From Pelobacter sp. UBA6093 (GTDB taxonomy: Bacteria > Desulfobacterota > Desulfuromonadia > Desulfuromonadales > Syntrophotaleaceae): DNA of 64,000 bases. The notes under the pieces were generated by a model that made no database searches, was not told the DNA's origin, and worked only from the letters and a program-made list of their open reading frames with translations. How positions within the stretch are numbered: the first letter of the stretch is position 1; every line of letters starts with the position of its first letter. The stretch is from assembly GCA_002435955.1 (NCBI GenBank), contig DIWZ01000040.1:62732-126731 (forward strand). Reading direction: 5' to 3'. Shown one piece after another: positions 31,892-40,507 of the stretch. A program made the position numbers and the translations under genes.

Positions 31892-33181
31892 TCAATCAAC
31901 CAACCTGCCGAGCAATCCTTCTTCCCGACTTTCAAGGATCTCAACGGTGACCGATCGCCTGTCAAAATCGGCAGGCGCGGCAAACGATACCGGAAGATAA
32001 TGTTTGCTAAGACCGTTTCGCCAGCCGTTACGTTTTTTGCCTTCCACCACCACATCGAGATGGCGCCCGACAAAGCGCTGCGCATAGAGACGCTGCTTGG
32101 TTTCCCCCAGAGTGCGCAGTTGCGCGGCGCGCTGGCGGGCGACATCCCCTGGAACCTGTTGCCCCATGGTGGCCGCGGGGGTACCGGGACGACGACTGAA
32201 GGGGAACACATGCAAATGGCTGACGGGCAGTTCCGTTATAAGGTTCATGGTATTGACGAACGCCTGCTCCGTTTCGCCGGGAAAACCGGTAATAACGTCG
32301 AGACCGATGGCGGCATCCGGCAGGCGTGCCTTGATATCCTGAATAAGGCCGCGGAAGTAATCGACCGAGTAATGGCGATTCATGGCCTTGAGGATGCCGT
32401 CGTCCCCTGCCTGCAGCGGAATATGAAAATGCGGGCAGAGTCGCTCGGACTGCGCAACCAGTTCAATAAGCTCGGTCGACAATTCCAGCGGTTCGATGGA
32501 ACCAATACGCAGGCGTCTGACCTCCGTTGATTCGAGTAACCGACGCACCAACGTCGCCAGGTTTGAAGGCGGCTGCAGGTCGTTGCCGAAACCTCCGACA
32601 TGAATACCGGTCAGAACGATTTCAGGGAAACCGGCCATACAGAATTTCGAGACCTGTTCCAGTATTTGTTCCGGCAGGGCGGAGCGGCTGGGGCCCCGTG
32701 CATGAGGAATAATGCAATAAGAGCAAAAGGCATCGCAGCCGTTTTGTATCTGAACAAAGGCACGGCTGCGACTGCCGAAGGAATTAAGGTCAAAGCTCAC
32801 GCCGCGGGCCTGGCGAATATCGCCGACGCGGACCTTCGGTCCGTCGGTGTTCAACCAGTGCAGCAGGTCAGCCTTTTCCTCGTTGCCCAGCACCAGATCG
32901 ACCTCCAGCAGGTTTTCCAGGGCGCAAGGGTCCACCTGGGCATAGCAGCCGGTGACCACCACCCGGCAGGACGGATTGAGGCGCCTGGCCCGGCGGATGA
33001 GATTACGCGACTGGCTGTCGGTAGCTGCCGTGACGGTGCAGGTATTAACGATGACCAGAGCGGCACCGCTGCTGAATTCAACCTGACCAAAACCTGCCTG
33101 CTCCAACTGCTCGGCCATGGCGGTGGATTCGAACTGATTGGTCTTGCAGCCAAGAGTGACTATGGCAAAAGTGCCTTTCAT
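31892..33181 (-). CDS. mtaB: tRNA (N6-threonylcarbamoyladenosine-C2)-methylthiotransferase MtaB
   Basis: MtaB is a radical-SAM enzyme that converts t6A37 to ms2t6A37 in tRNA, using two 4Fe-4S clusters. The 429-residue protein has the N-terminal methylthiotransferase domain (VTLGCKTNQFESTAM, NTCTVTAATDSQSR, GCYAQVDP) and the radical-SAM motif CDAFCSYCIIPHARGPSRS, ending in a diverged TRAM region. It acts on the product of the TsaD pathway encoded at the other side of the window. The start at 33181 overlaps the mnmA stop (ATGA). It is the last gene of the iscR-nifS-iscU-mnmA-mtaB run, which supplies its sulfur and clusters. Confidence 0.93.
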   Translation of the reverse strand: MKGTFAIVTLGCKTNQFESTAMAEQLEQAGFGQVEFSSGAALVIVNTCTVTAATDSQSRNLIRRARRLNPSCRVVVTGCYAQVDPCALENLLEVDLVLGNEEKADLLHWLNTDGPKVRVGDIRQARGVSFDLNSFGSRSRAFVQIQNGCDAFCSYCIIPHARGPSRSALPEQILEQVSKFCMAGFPEIVLTGIHVGGFGNDLQPPSNLATLVRRLLESTEVRRLRIGSIEPLELSTELIELVAQSERLCPHFHIPLQAGDDGILKAMNRHYSVDYFRGLIQDIKARLPDAAIGLDVITGFPGETEQAFVNTMNLITELPVSHLHVFPFSRRPGTPAATMGQQVPGDVARQRAAQLRTLGETKQRLYAQRFVGRHLDVVVEGKKRNGWRNGLSKHYLPVSFAAPADFDRRSVTVEILESREEGLLGRLVD

Positions 33182-34236
33182 GCAATCCAGCCCCCACCCA
33201 GCACCCGATCCCCATCGTAAAACACCGCCGCCTGTCCGGGGGTAACGCCATTTTGCGGTTCGTCGAACCGCACCTCGACCCGTTCCTGATCCAGGACTGT
33301 CAGGGTACAAAGCGCTTCGTGATGCCGATAACGGATGCGGCAGCGGGCCCGCAGCGGTTGCGACGGCGCGGGAACGATCCAGTTGGTACCGGTGGTGACC
33401 AGGCGGTCGACTCGCAGGTGTTCCAGCTCCCCCACCACCACCTGCCGCCTGTCCGCATCGATGGCAATCACATATAAAGGTTCCGGCCAGGCGATGCCGA
33501 GCCCGCGACGCTGACCGATGGTGTACCGATAAGCGCCGCGATGCTTGCCCAGCACCTTGCCGGAGACATGCACGATGGAGCCTTCGGCGCTGGGCGCATC
33601 GGCTTGACGTTCTAGAAACCCGATGTAATCGCCGTCCGGAATAAAACAGATGTCCTGACTGTCGCCTTTTTGTGCAACATGCAGACCGAGATGTTCGGCA
33701 TGCGCACGTACTTCGTCCTTGTTCATTTCCCCCAAAGGAAAAACCACCCGTTGCAACTGTTGTTGAGTCAGGGTAAAGAGAAAATAGCTCTGGTCCTTAT
33801 GCTGGTTGCTCCCCTTGGCCAGAATGCGCAAATTGCCATCCTCGACGATGCGGGCATAGTGCCCCGTAGCAAGGGAATCGGCTCCCAGCCGGTCAGCTTC
33901 CTGCAACAAGCGGCGAAATTTGAAGACCCGGTTGCACAACACGCAGGGGTTGGGTGTACGACCGGAAAAATATTCCGCGCAAAAAGGTGTGACCACCTGT
34001 TGCCTGAATTCTTCCCGCAGATCGATGACATGCAGGGGGATCCCCAGGTCTGCCGCAACCCTGCGGGCATCCCGGATATGCGGGGGATCCTGCCCCTCGG
34101 CCATAGGCTCGATATCCCAGACCCGCATGGTCAAGCCGGACACCTGATGACCCTGCGCCAGCAGCAGGGCAGCAGCCACGGTGGAATCGACGCCACCGCT
34201 CATGGCCACAACGATATGCTTTTTGTTCTTTTCCAT
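33178..34236 (-). CDS. mnmA: tRNA-specific 2-thiouridylase MnmA
   Basis: MnmA thiolates U34 of Lys, Glu and Gln tRNAs with sulfur relayed from a cysteine desulfurase. The 352-residue protein has the PP-loop AMSGGVDSTVAAAL (about residues 11-24), the catalytic cysteine segment TPNPCVLCN (near 95-103), ATGHYARI, and the second cysteine in GDSQDICFIPDGDY. It lies downstream of nifS and iscU, a common partnership because NifS/IscS supplies the sulfur. A hairpin separates it from iscU. Confidence 0.95.
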   Translation of the reverse strand: MEKNKKHIVVAMSGGVDSTVAAALLLAQGHQVSGLTMRVWDIEPMAEGQDPPHIRDARRVAADLGIPLHVIDLREEFRQQVVTPFCAEYFSGRTPNPCVLCNRVFKFRRLLQEADRLGADSLATGHYARIVEDGNLRILAKGSNQHKDQSYFLFTLTQQQLQRVVFPLGEMNKDEVRAHAEHLGLHVAQKGDSQDICFIPDGDYIGFLERQADAPSAEGSIVHVSGKVLGKHRGAYRYTIGQRRGLGIAWPEPLYVIAIDADRRQVVVGELEHLRVDRLVTTGTNWIVPAPSQPLRARCRIRYRHHEALCTLTVLDQERVEVRFDEPQNGVTPGQAAVFYDGDRVLGGGWIA

Positions 34237-34252
34237 TCTTCGCCTTCAATAC

Positions 34253-34288
34253 CCAAAGGGCCACCCACTCTTGTGGATGGCCCTTTGG
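34253..34288 (-). promoter_or_regulatory. hairpin between iscU and mnmA
   Basis: CCAAAGGGCCA pairs with TGGCCCTTTGG, with an inner CCAC/GTGG stem. No T-tract follows on the minus strand, so it is more likely an mRNA-processing or stability hairpin, or a partial terminator, than a full stop. Confidence 0.5.
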
Positions 34289-34311
34289 AGCTCGTTTCAG
34301 GGCACCGACAA

Positions 34312-34680
34312 TCAGGCGGAGGTCGCCTGGAAATTCTTGATGGCCTCATGCAGGGCATCGGCCGCCAGATTGGAACAGTGCAGTTTGGGGGCAGGAAGAC
34401 CATCCAGGGCCTCAGCTACCTGGTCATTGGTCAGGTCGAGAGCCTCCTGCAGGGTTTTGCCAAGCACCAGTTCCGACATCATGGACGACGAGGCAATGGC
34501 AGCGCCGCAACCGTAGGTCTGGAATTTGATGTCCTGGATGATGCCGTCCTCAACCTTGAGAAATACTTTCATGCGATCGCCGCATGAAGAACTGACTTTT
34601 TCTCCGACGCCATCAGCGTTTTCGATTTCACCGACGTTACGGGGATTGGTAAAATGATCGATGACTTTATCCGAATACAT
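34312..34680 (-). CDS. iscU: Fe-S cluster assembly scaffold IscU/NifU-like
   Basis: The scaffold on which Fe-S clusters form before transfer. The 122-residue protein keeps the three cluster cysteines: SSCGD (near residue 33), YGCGAAIASSSM and LHCSNLA. The first motif is followed by Arg (CGDRMKV), where the classic form is CGDVM. AAAGGAG precedes the ATG. It follows nifS by 61 nt and belongs to the iscR-nifS-iscU set. No IscA, HscA/B or ferredoxin genes follow, so the operon is a minimal version of the enterobacterial isc cluster. Confidence 0.92.
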   Translation of the reverse strand: MYSDKVIDHFTNPRNVGEIENADGVGEKVSSSCGDRMKVFLKVEDGIIQDIKFQTYGCGAAIASSSMMSELVLGKTLQEALDLTNDQVAEALDGLPAPKLHCSNLAADALHEAIKNFQATSA

Positions 34681-34741
34681 AGGAACTCCTTTTTATAAGA
34701 ACGGTATCAAGCCCGCAACGGGCATCGGTTATTGTCAGGAT

Positions 34742-35926
34742 TTATGCAGTCGCTTTGTTTACATCCCGCTCGTGGTAAAAAGGACTCATGTCCCGCAGCT
34801 TTTTCACAATGGTCGGCAGGATCTCCAGCACGCGATCAACATCGGCATCGGTGTTATCGTAACCCAGGCCGAAACGGATGGCGGCGTTGGCCATCATCGG
34901 ATCGACCCCCATGGCTTCGATGACATGAGACTGCCCGAAGGAATCGGACATGCAGGCCGAACCGGATGAGGCCGCGATCCCCTGCATATCCAGAAACAGC
35001 AGCACCGCCTCCCCTTCGATATAGTTGAAGCTGATGTTCAGGGTATTGGTCAGTCGCTCCGTAGGGTGGCCGTTGACCAGGCTTTCCGGAATGGCAGCCA
35101 GCAAGCCCTGTTCCAGGCGATCGCGCAGCTGGCGCAGACGCTGCGCGGCGGTTTCCAGGTCGCTGGCGGCCAGTTCACAGGCCATCCCCAACCCGACGAT
35201 CCCCGGCAGGTTATGGGTGCCGGCGCGCCGATTTCGCTCCTGGTGTCCGCCATGGATCAAAGGGGTAAGTCGGATGCCTTTGCGCACATACAGAGCACCG
35301 ACGCCTTTGGGGGCACCGATCTTGTGCCCGGAAATGGCCAGCAGATCAACCTGGGCCGCCTGCACATCGACCGGCACCCGACCGATAGCCTGCACCGCGT
35401 CGGTATGGAAGACGATCTTGTGTTTGCGCGCCACGGCGCCGATCTGTTCTATGGGGAACAGGGTACCGGTTTCGTTGTTGGCCCACATGACGGAAATCAG
35501 GATGGTCTTTTCCGTAATAGCGGCTTCAAGGGCAACAACATCGAGCATGCCGCTGCCATCGACGGGCAGATAGGTGACCTCAAAGCCCTGCTTTTTCAGA
35601 TATTCGCACGTGCTCAATACGGCGGGATGCTCGACGGCGGTGGTGATAATGTGATTGCCGCGATCCCGCAGCACGTCGGCCGCCCCCTTGATAGCGAGAT
35701 TATCCCCTTCGCTGCCACAGGAAGTGAAGACTATCTCGGCAGGAGCGCAGTTAATCAGCCTTGCCACCTGCTCCCGGGCCGCTTCCAGCGCCGCGCCTGT
35801 TGCTCTGCCCGCCCAGTGAACGCTGGAGGGATTACCGAAATGCTCCCTGTAAAAAGGCAGCATGGCCTCCATCACCTCGGGTCGCACGGCGGTGGTGGCA
35901 TTGTTGTCCATATAAATCCGTTTCAC
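34742..35926 (-). CDS. nifS: cysteine desulfurase NifS/IscS
   Basis: This PLP enzyme takes sulfur from cysteine for Fe-S clusters and tRNA thiolation. The 394-residue protein shows MDNNATT at the start, TAVEHPAV, the PLP-binding SGHKIGAPKG (Lys near residue 202), and the active-site cysteine loop SSGSACMSDS near 327. The GTG start at 35926 is supported by a strong GGAGGA ribosome-binding site 6 nt upstream. It lies between the regulator and scaffold genes. The short cysteine loop and overall motifs look closer to the NifS branch than to enterobacterial IscS. Confidence 0.93.
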   Translation of the reverse strand: MKRIYMDNNATTAVRPEVMEAMLPFYREHFGNPSSVHWAGRATGAALEAAREQVARLINCAPAEIVFTSCGSEGDNLAIKGAADVLRDRGNHIITTAVEHPAVLSTCEYLKKQGFEVTYLPVDGSGMLDVVALEAAITEKTILISVMWANNETGTLFPIEQIGAVARKHKIVFHTDAVQAIGRVPVDVQAAQVDLLAISGHKIGAPKGVGALYVRKGIRLTPLIHGGHQERNRRAGTHNLPGIVGLGMACELAASDLETAAQRLRQLRDRLEQGLLAAIPESLVNGHPTERLTNTLNISFNYIEGEAVLLFLDMQGIAASSGSACMSDSFGQSHVIEAMGVDPMMANAAIRFGLGYDNTDADVDRVLEILPTIVKKLRDMSPFYHERDVNKATA

Positions 35927-35948
35927 CTCTGCTCCTCCCAGTACAATC

Positions 35949-36392
35949 TCATATGTCCCGCTTCGCGCGGGTGCCTTGCCTGATCATCGATGCGTCCCTG
36001 GACAACTCCGCCAGGGTGATCGATGACAGAAAATTCTTTATACGCTGCCCCAGTCCCGCCCAGACCATGTGGGTGTAACAGAGTTCCTCGCACTGACAAC
36101 TGCCCGCTTCATCCATGCAGGCCACCGGCATCAGCGGCTCTTCAACACACTCGATGATTTCATCGACGCGGATCTGTTCCGGCGCACGCGCCAACACAAA
36201 ACCGCCGCCGGGACCGCGAACGCTTTTAACGATTTTTCCGCGCCGTAATTTGGACAGGATCTGTTCCAGAAAAGTCAGCGAAATGCCTTCAAGGTCGGCA
36301 ATGGTTTTACTCGATACGGGCGCGTCGGGACTCTCGAAACTGAGGCGCACCATGGCCCGCACGGCATATTGAGCTTTGGTGGACAAACGCAT
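35949..36392 (-). CDS. iscR: Rrf2-family Fe-S regulator, IscR-like
   Basis: A winged-helix transcription regulator of 147 residues. RLSTKAQYAVRAMVRL starts the DNA-binding domain and GPGGGFVLAR is the family's wing. The cysteines CMDEAGSCQCEELC (near residues 92-105) can bind a 2Fe-2S cluster, as in IscR. By analogy with IscR it probably represses the downstream nifS-iscU genes when clusters are plentiful. Its GAGGTGA ribosome-binding site overlaps the end of cysE, linking cysteine synthesis with cluster assembly. Confidence 0.9.
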   Translation of the reverse strand: MRLSTKAQYAVRAMVRLSFESPDAPVSSKTIADLEGISLTFLEQILSKLRRGKIVKSVRGPGGGFVLARAPEQIRVDEIIECVEEPLMPVACMDEAGSCQCEELCYTHMVWAGLGQRIKNFLSSITLAELSRDASMIRQGTRAKRDI

Positions 36393-36395
36393 GGT

Positions 36396-37082
36396 TCAGA
36401 TCACCTCTTGATCCCGCTTGTCGGCGCCATCCGATGATTTTTCGCCCTCCAGTTCGCGGATGCGTCGTTCCAGAGATCGCAACTGGTCGAACATGCAGGA
36501 CATGGCCTTGCCCTCGGGATCCGGCATTTCTCCGTGCTCCAGATCGAATCGCGTCCCCACCTTTTGGCCGTTGGCATAGACGACTCGACCGGGAATGCCG
36601 ACCACCGTGGAATTAGCCGGAACTTCTCGAACCACAACGGAATTCGCCCCGATCTTGCTGTTGTCGCCGACCTTAAAAGGCCCCAGCACCTTGGCCCCGG
36701 CTCCGATAACAATATTGTTGCCCAAGGTGGGATGGCGCTTTTCCTTGGCCCAGGAAGTCCCCCCGAGGGTCACTCCATGGTAAAGAGTACAGTCATCACC
36801 GATCTCGGCAGTCTCGCCTATGACGACTCCCATGCCGTGATCTATAAAAAATCGGTGCCCGATGCGAGCCCCAGGGTGAATTTCGATGCCGGTAGCCATG
36901 CGGCCCAGATGGGAAATAAAACGGGCAAGTAGTCGGAATTTGCGCCCCCACAGCGCATGCGCCAGGCGATAAAAAAACAACGCGTGGAAACCGGGATAGC
37001 AAAACATGATTTCCGGTATGCTGCGCACCGCGGGATCCCGATCAAAAACCGTTTTAATGTCCTCTTTTAACGTCTGAAACAC
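36396..37082 (-). CDS. cysE: serine O-acetyltransferase CysE
   Basis: CysE makes O-acetylserine, the precursor of cysteine. The 228-residue protein has a helical N-terminal domain (FQTLKEDIKTVFDRDPAVRS) and a left-handed beta-helix with hexapeptide repeats (GIEIHPGARIGHRFFIDHGM, LGGTSW). The catalytic His/Asp pair lies in FIDHGMGVVIGETAE. The GTG start at 37082 is chosen because AAGGGGG lies at proper spacing; an upstream ATG adds nine residues without a ribosome-binding site. The C-terminal 30 residues are charged and probably coiled. It leads the Fe-S operon, supplying the substrate for NifS. Confidence 0.93.
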   Translation of the reverse strand: MFQTLKEDIKTVFDRDPAVRSIPEIMFCYPGFHALFFYRLAHALWGRKFRLLARFISHLGRMATGIEIHPGARIGHRFFIDHGMGVVIGETAEIGDDCTLYHGVTLGGTSWAKEKRHPTLGNNIVIGAGAKVLGPFKVGDNSKIGANSVVVREVPANSTVVGIPGRVVYANGQKVGTRFDLEHGEMPDPEGKAMSCMFDQLRSLERRIRELEGEKSSDGADKRDQEVI

Positions 37083-37173
37083 CGAAGCCCCCTTGCATGA
37101 AGTTCTCAACTTGCTGCAGTTGGGCTACGGATAACATGCCTGATCAATTTTGTCAACTATTGAGGACGCCGCA

Positions 37174-37377
37174 TCAGGATGTCGAATCCTCCCGCGACGG
37201 AAAGGCCGGACCTTCCTTGATATGCCCGCTGGAGATTTGAACCGCCCAACCCAATGCATAGGATTGCCCGCAATCCGGGCAAATCAGCATCACCGACTGA
37301 CCATCCTCTGTTTCATGCAGGGAAACATGAAAACCGCGTCCATAATCACATTTGGGGCAAATACGAAAATCTTTCAT
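37174..37377 (-). CDS. small zinc-ribbon protein
   Basis: 67 residues with two CxxC knuckles (ICPKCDYG at 6-13 and ICPDCGQS at 32-39), which suggests one zinc ribbon. AAGGAG lies at good spacing, so the gene is probably real. It lies between cysE and a thioesterase gene on the same strand. The family and function are not recognised. Confidence 0.65.
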   Translation of the reverse strand: MKDFRICPKCDYGRGFHVSLHETEDGQSVMLICPDCGQSYALGWAVQISSGHIKEGPAFPSREDSTS

Positions 37378-37388
37378 GATCCGGCTCC

Positions 37389-37820
37389 TTATTCAACTGT
37401 CGGATTTTCCTTGAGCCCTTCAAATTCTTCCACCGCCTGGCGGAAAACCGGTGGCAAACGGCAAGGGCGGCGTTTCTGATAATCGAAGGCGACCAGGGCT
37501 GTGGTACCTTCGGCGGTCACAACCCCGGCCCGCTCCATGCGGTACGCCATGACAAAGGAGGAGTTTTTCAAACTATCGATCCGAACCCCAATCAGCAGTT
37601 CATCGTTGAGAAACATCTCGGCACGATACAAGGCATGCGCCTCGGGTAAAATGATGCCGCAGCCACCGATATCCATCTCGCTGAAGCCGCCAAGCGCGGC
37701 CAGATAGCCGATGCGGCCATCCTGAAAAAAGCTCAACACGGCGGCATTGGAAACATGTCCCCCATAGTTGATGTCGGCAATGCGCACCTTGTATGGCAAG
37801 GTATAACGAAAATCTTTCAA
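37389..37820 (-). CDS. acyl-CoA thioesterase, 4HBT hotdog family
   Basis: 143 residues with a hotdog fold of the 4-hydroxybenzoyl-CoA thioesterase type. VRIADINYGGHVSNAAVLSF is its active-site segment, in which Asp16 and the downstream Asn and Gly match the family's D-x-(N/D)-GHV(N/S)N pattern. It should hydrolyse an acyl-CoA of unknown identity. The TTG start is supported by a strong AGGAGG ribosome-binding site. It lies between mutM and the zinc-ribbon gene, with no pathway partner nearby. Confidence 0.82.
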   Translation of the reverse strand: MKDFRYTLPYKVRIADINYGGHVSNAAVLSFFQDGRIGYLAALGGFSEMDIGGCGIILPEAHALYRAEMFLNDELLIGVRIDSLKNSSFVMAYRMERAGVVTAEGTTALVAFDYQKRRPCRLPPVFRQAVEEFEGLKENPTVE

Positions 37821-37863
37821 AACTGCCTCCTGTCACGCCGGCATGCGCTGCCCGGCTAGGATA

Positions 37864-38679
37864 TCAACGCTGACAGCGTCCGCAAAAATAGCTGCTGCGT
37901 TGACCGATGGTTTCACATGTGATCGGCCGCCCGCAATGGACACAGGGATGGCCCTCGCGGCCATATACCAGCAATTGTTGAGCGAAGTACCCGGGACGGC
38001 CCTGTTCATTGGTAAAGTCGCGCAATGTTGTGCCACCCGCCGCGATAGCCTCGGTCAGGACCTGTCGCACCGCCTCGGCCAGCAAGTCGTATCGACGCCG
38101 GGAAATGCGCCCGGCCGCAAGTGCCGGGTGAATGCCGGCCCGATATAGAGCCTCGCTGGCATAAATATTCCCGATGCCGACCACAATCCGCTGATCCATG
38201 ATGAAATTTTTTACGGCCAGTTTACGCCCTCGGGATCCGGCATACAACATGGCGCCGGTAAATTCAGCCGAAAGCGGCTCCGGTCCAAGATGAGCCAGCA
38301 GGACATGCTCTGCCGGCCGCTCGCCGATCCACAACACGGCGCCAAAACGACGAGGATCATTCAGACGCAGGCAACGACCGTTTTCAAACACGATATCGAC
38401 ATGGTCATGGCGATCGGGCTGAAGATCGGAGGGAACAATGCGTAAAGAACCGCTCATGCCGAGATGGATCAGCAGCCATCCCGCCTCGTTTTGCAAAAGC
38501 AGGTACTTGGCCCGACGATGTACCGCGATAAACCTGCGTCCGACCAGATGTTCGGCCAGGTCGGTGGACACCATCCAGCGCAGTTGCGGTTGACGGACCA
38601 CCACCTTGGCGACAGGATGTTCCAGCACCCATGGAGTGATGCCGCGCCGGATAGTCTCTACCTCAGGCAGTTCAGGCAT
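37864..38679 (-). CDS. mutM: formamidopyrimidine-DNA glycosylase MutM (Fpg)
   Basis: MutM excises 8-oxoguanine and ring-opened purines and nicks the strand. The 271-residue protein starts PELPEVETIRRG, the catalytic Pro2/Glu3 signature, has the helix-two-turn-helix segment IVVGIGNIYASEALYRAGIHP, and ends in the zinc finger CVHCGRPI...YFCGRCQ. All functional residues are present. It starts 2 nt after the end of the symporter gene, so the two are probably co-transcribed, although their functions are unrelated. Confidence 0.96.
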   Translation of the reverse strand: MPELPEVETIRRGITPWVLEHPVAKVVVRQPQLRWMVSTDLAEHLVGRRFIAVHRRAKYLLLQNEAGWLLIHLGMSGSLRIVPSDLQPDRHDHVDIVFENGRCLRLNDPRRFGAVLWIGERPAEHVLLAHLGPEPLSAEFTGAMLYAGSRGRKLAVKNFIMDQRIVVGIGNIYASEALYRAGIHPALAAGRISRRRYDLLAEAVRQVLTEAIAAGGTTLRDFTNEQGRPGYFAQQLLVYGREGHPCVHCGRPITCETIGQRSSYFCGRCQR

Positions 38680-38681
38680 AA

Positions 38682-40043
38682 TCAGGAAAAAAGTCCAGCT
38701 TCATGGAGGATCACCAGCAGTACCGCAGCCGGCGCGAGGTAACGCACCAGGAAATGCCACACTGTAAATAGATGGCCGGCTTTTCGCATGTTTCCCAGGC
38801 CGCCCCTTTGGGGGGCTTCCACCCATACCCAGCCGGCGTATACGGCCACCAGCAAACCGCCCAGTGGCAGCATGTAAGAAGAAACCAGCAGATCGAATGA
38901 TTGGAACACCGTACGCCCCGGCAACAGGGTAACATCGGACCAGATATTAAAGGATAGAGCACAGGGGATGCCGAGGACAAAAGCCGCCGTGCCGACCAGT
39001 CCGGTAGCACGCGATCGTCGCCACCGATATTCGTCGACCAGGTAAGCGACCACCACCTCCAGCATGGAGATGGCCGAGGTCAGGGCGGCAAAAGCCAATA
39101 ACAGGAAAAAAACCAGGGCCCACAGCTTGCCGAAGGGCAGCTGCATGAACAGTATCGGCAGGGTCTCAAATACCAAGCCCGGCCCACCGCCCAGGGGCAT
39201 GCCAGCCGAAAAAACCACCGAAAAAATAGTCAGGGAAGCCAGCATGGCCACCAGCGTATCGAGCAGAGCGATCCTGAAGGAAAGACCGAACAGGTCTGCT
39301 CCCGAATCGAGATAGGACCCGTAAGTAATCATCACCCCCGCCCCTAAAGAGAGGGTAAAAAACGCATGTCCGAGGGCATCGAGCAGGGATTGGGAAGTGA
39401 GAAGGGAAAAATCCGGCAAAAACATGAAGCGAAGCGCCTGCGAACCGCCAGGGGAAAGCATGGCATGCAGAAACAGCAGCACCAGCAGAGCGAACAGCCC
39501 CGGCATGAGGACCTTACTCCAACGCTCGATACCACCGCGGATGCCACCGACGACGATCCCTACGGTGGCCATGATAAACAGCGCCTGCCAGAACAGCACC
39601 CGTCCGGGGGAAGCGGTGAGTTGCCCGAATAAGTCGCAGACCTGCTGCGGGCTGCCTTGATGCAGCGCGCCGGTAACCGCCTTGAAGACATAATCGAAAC
39701 TCCATCCGGCCACCACCGAATAAAAGGAAAGCAGCAAAAACGCAGCCAGCACGCTCACCCAACCGACCAGCCTCCACGGACTGGAAGGCCCTTCCAGGGC
39801 CACAAAAGAACCGACGGCATCGCGCTGGCCGCAACGGCCTATGAGCAGCTCGGCCACCATGATCGGCAGCCCCAGCAACAGGATACAGGCAAGGTAGACA
39901 AGCACAAAAGCACCGCCGCCGTGTATGCCGGCAATGTAGGGAAATTTCCAGATATTCCCCAGGCCGACAGCACTGCCGGCCGCCGCCAGGACAAATCCGA
40001 ACCGGCTGGCCCAGCCACTACGTAAAGTGGAAGGAGCTTGCAT
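38682..40043 (-). CDS. neurotransmitter:sodium symporter (NSS/SNF) family transporter
   Basis: A 453-residue membrane protein with about 11-12 helices. The first helix carries the NSS hallmark FGFVLAAAGSAVGLGNIWKF (about residues 15-34), with the Na+ and substrate-site residues of LeuT-type proteins. Later GAGVMITYGSYL resembles the TM6 unwound region. It probably imports an amino acid or similar small molecule with sodium; the substrate cannot be read from the sequence. The ATG is 1 nt after the preceding gene's stop and no ribosome-binding site stands out, which suggests translational coupling. Confidence 0.9.
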   Translation of the reverse strand: MQAPSTLRSGWASRFGFVLAAAGSAVGLGNIWKFPYIAGIHGGGAFVLVYLACILLLGLPIMVAELLIGRCGQRDAVGSFVALEGPSSPWRLVGWVSVLAAFLLLSFYSVVAGWSFDYVFKAVTGALHQGSPQQVCDLFGQLTASPGRVLFWQALFIMATVGIVVGGIRGGIERWSKVLMPGLFALLVLLFLHAMLSPGGSQALRFMFLPDFSLLTSQSLLDALGHAFFTLSLGAGVMITYGSYLDSGADLFGLSFRIALLDTLVAMLASLTIFSVVFSAGMPLGGGPGLVFETLPILFMQLPFGKLWALVFFLLLAFAALTSAISMLEVVVAYLVDEYRWRRSRATGLVGTAAFVLGIPCALSFNIWSDVTLLPGRTVFQSFDLLVSSYMLPLGGLLVAVYAGWVWVEAPQRGGLGNMRKAGHLFTVWHFLVRYLAPAAVLLVILHEAGLFS

Positions 40044-40044
40044 T

Positions 40045-40491
40045 TCAGAAAAAAACCAGGGTTGCGCAATCCAGAAATTCGTCGAAATCGATCCCCTCCA
40101 GAGGGCTGTCGAAGTCCTCCAGCGGACGCTTGGCGCCGGAATGATAACGCCACCCCTGCGCGGTACGCTTCATACATGCCATTTCGATGGTTTTGTGAAT
40201 CACCCCTTCACAATCGATCTCCATGAAGAACAACACCTGAACTTCGTCATCGGCAACGGCACGCATCCGCCCGATACGGCAATCGTTGATCCTGAAAGAT
40301 CCCTGCAATGCCTGGCCGGCATAGTCGAGGTAATCCCGACAATCGGCAAACGCCTGCAAAAAAGGCGCGTCATCATGGTAACTGTGGTAAATAAAGCTGA
40401 AATCATTTTGACGGAAGGCCTCGCAGCGAGCCAGCACCAATTCTGCCGGTCCCAGCTCAATCAGGTCCCTGCCATGTTTGTCGTGGGTCAT
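40045..40491 (-). CDS. YchJ/UPF0225-like protein (NTF2-like fold)
   Basis: 148 residues without a confident family name. LARCEAFRQNDFSFIYHSYH and the later RMRAVADDEVQVLFFMEIDC resemble the middle NTF2-like domain of YchJ-type (UPF0225) proteins, but the flanking SEC-C zinc motif is absent. The start at 40491 has AGGAAA upstream. It lies between the peptide permease genes and the symporter, in the same direction. The function is unknown; it may bind a small molecule. Confidence 0.55.
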   Translation of the reverse strand: MTHDKHGRDLIELGPAELVLARCEAFRQNDFSFIYHSYHDDAPFLQAFADCRDYLDYAGQALQGSFRINDCRIGRMRAVADDEVQVLFFMEIDCEGVIHKTIEMACMKRTAQGWRYHSGAKRPLEDFDSPLEGIDFDEFLDCATLVFF

Positions 40492-40507
40492 AAAAATTTC
40501 CTGTTTA

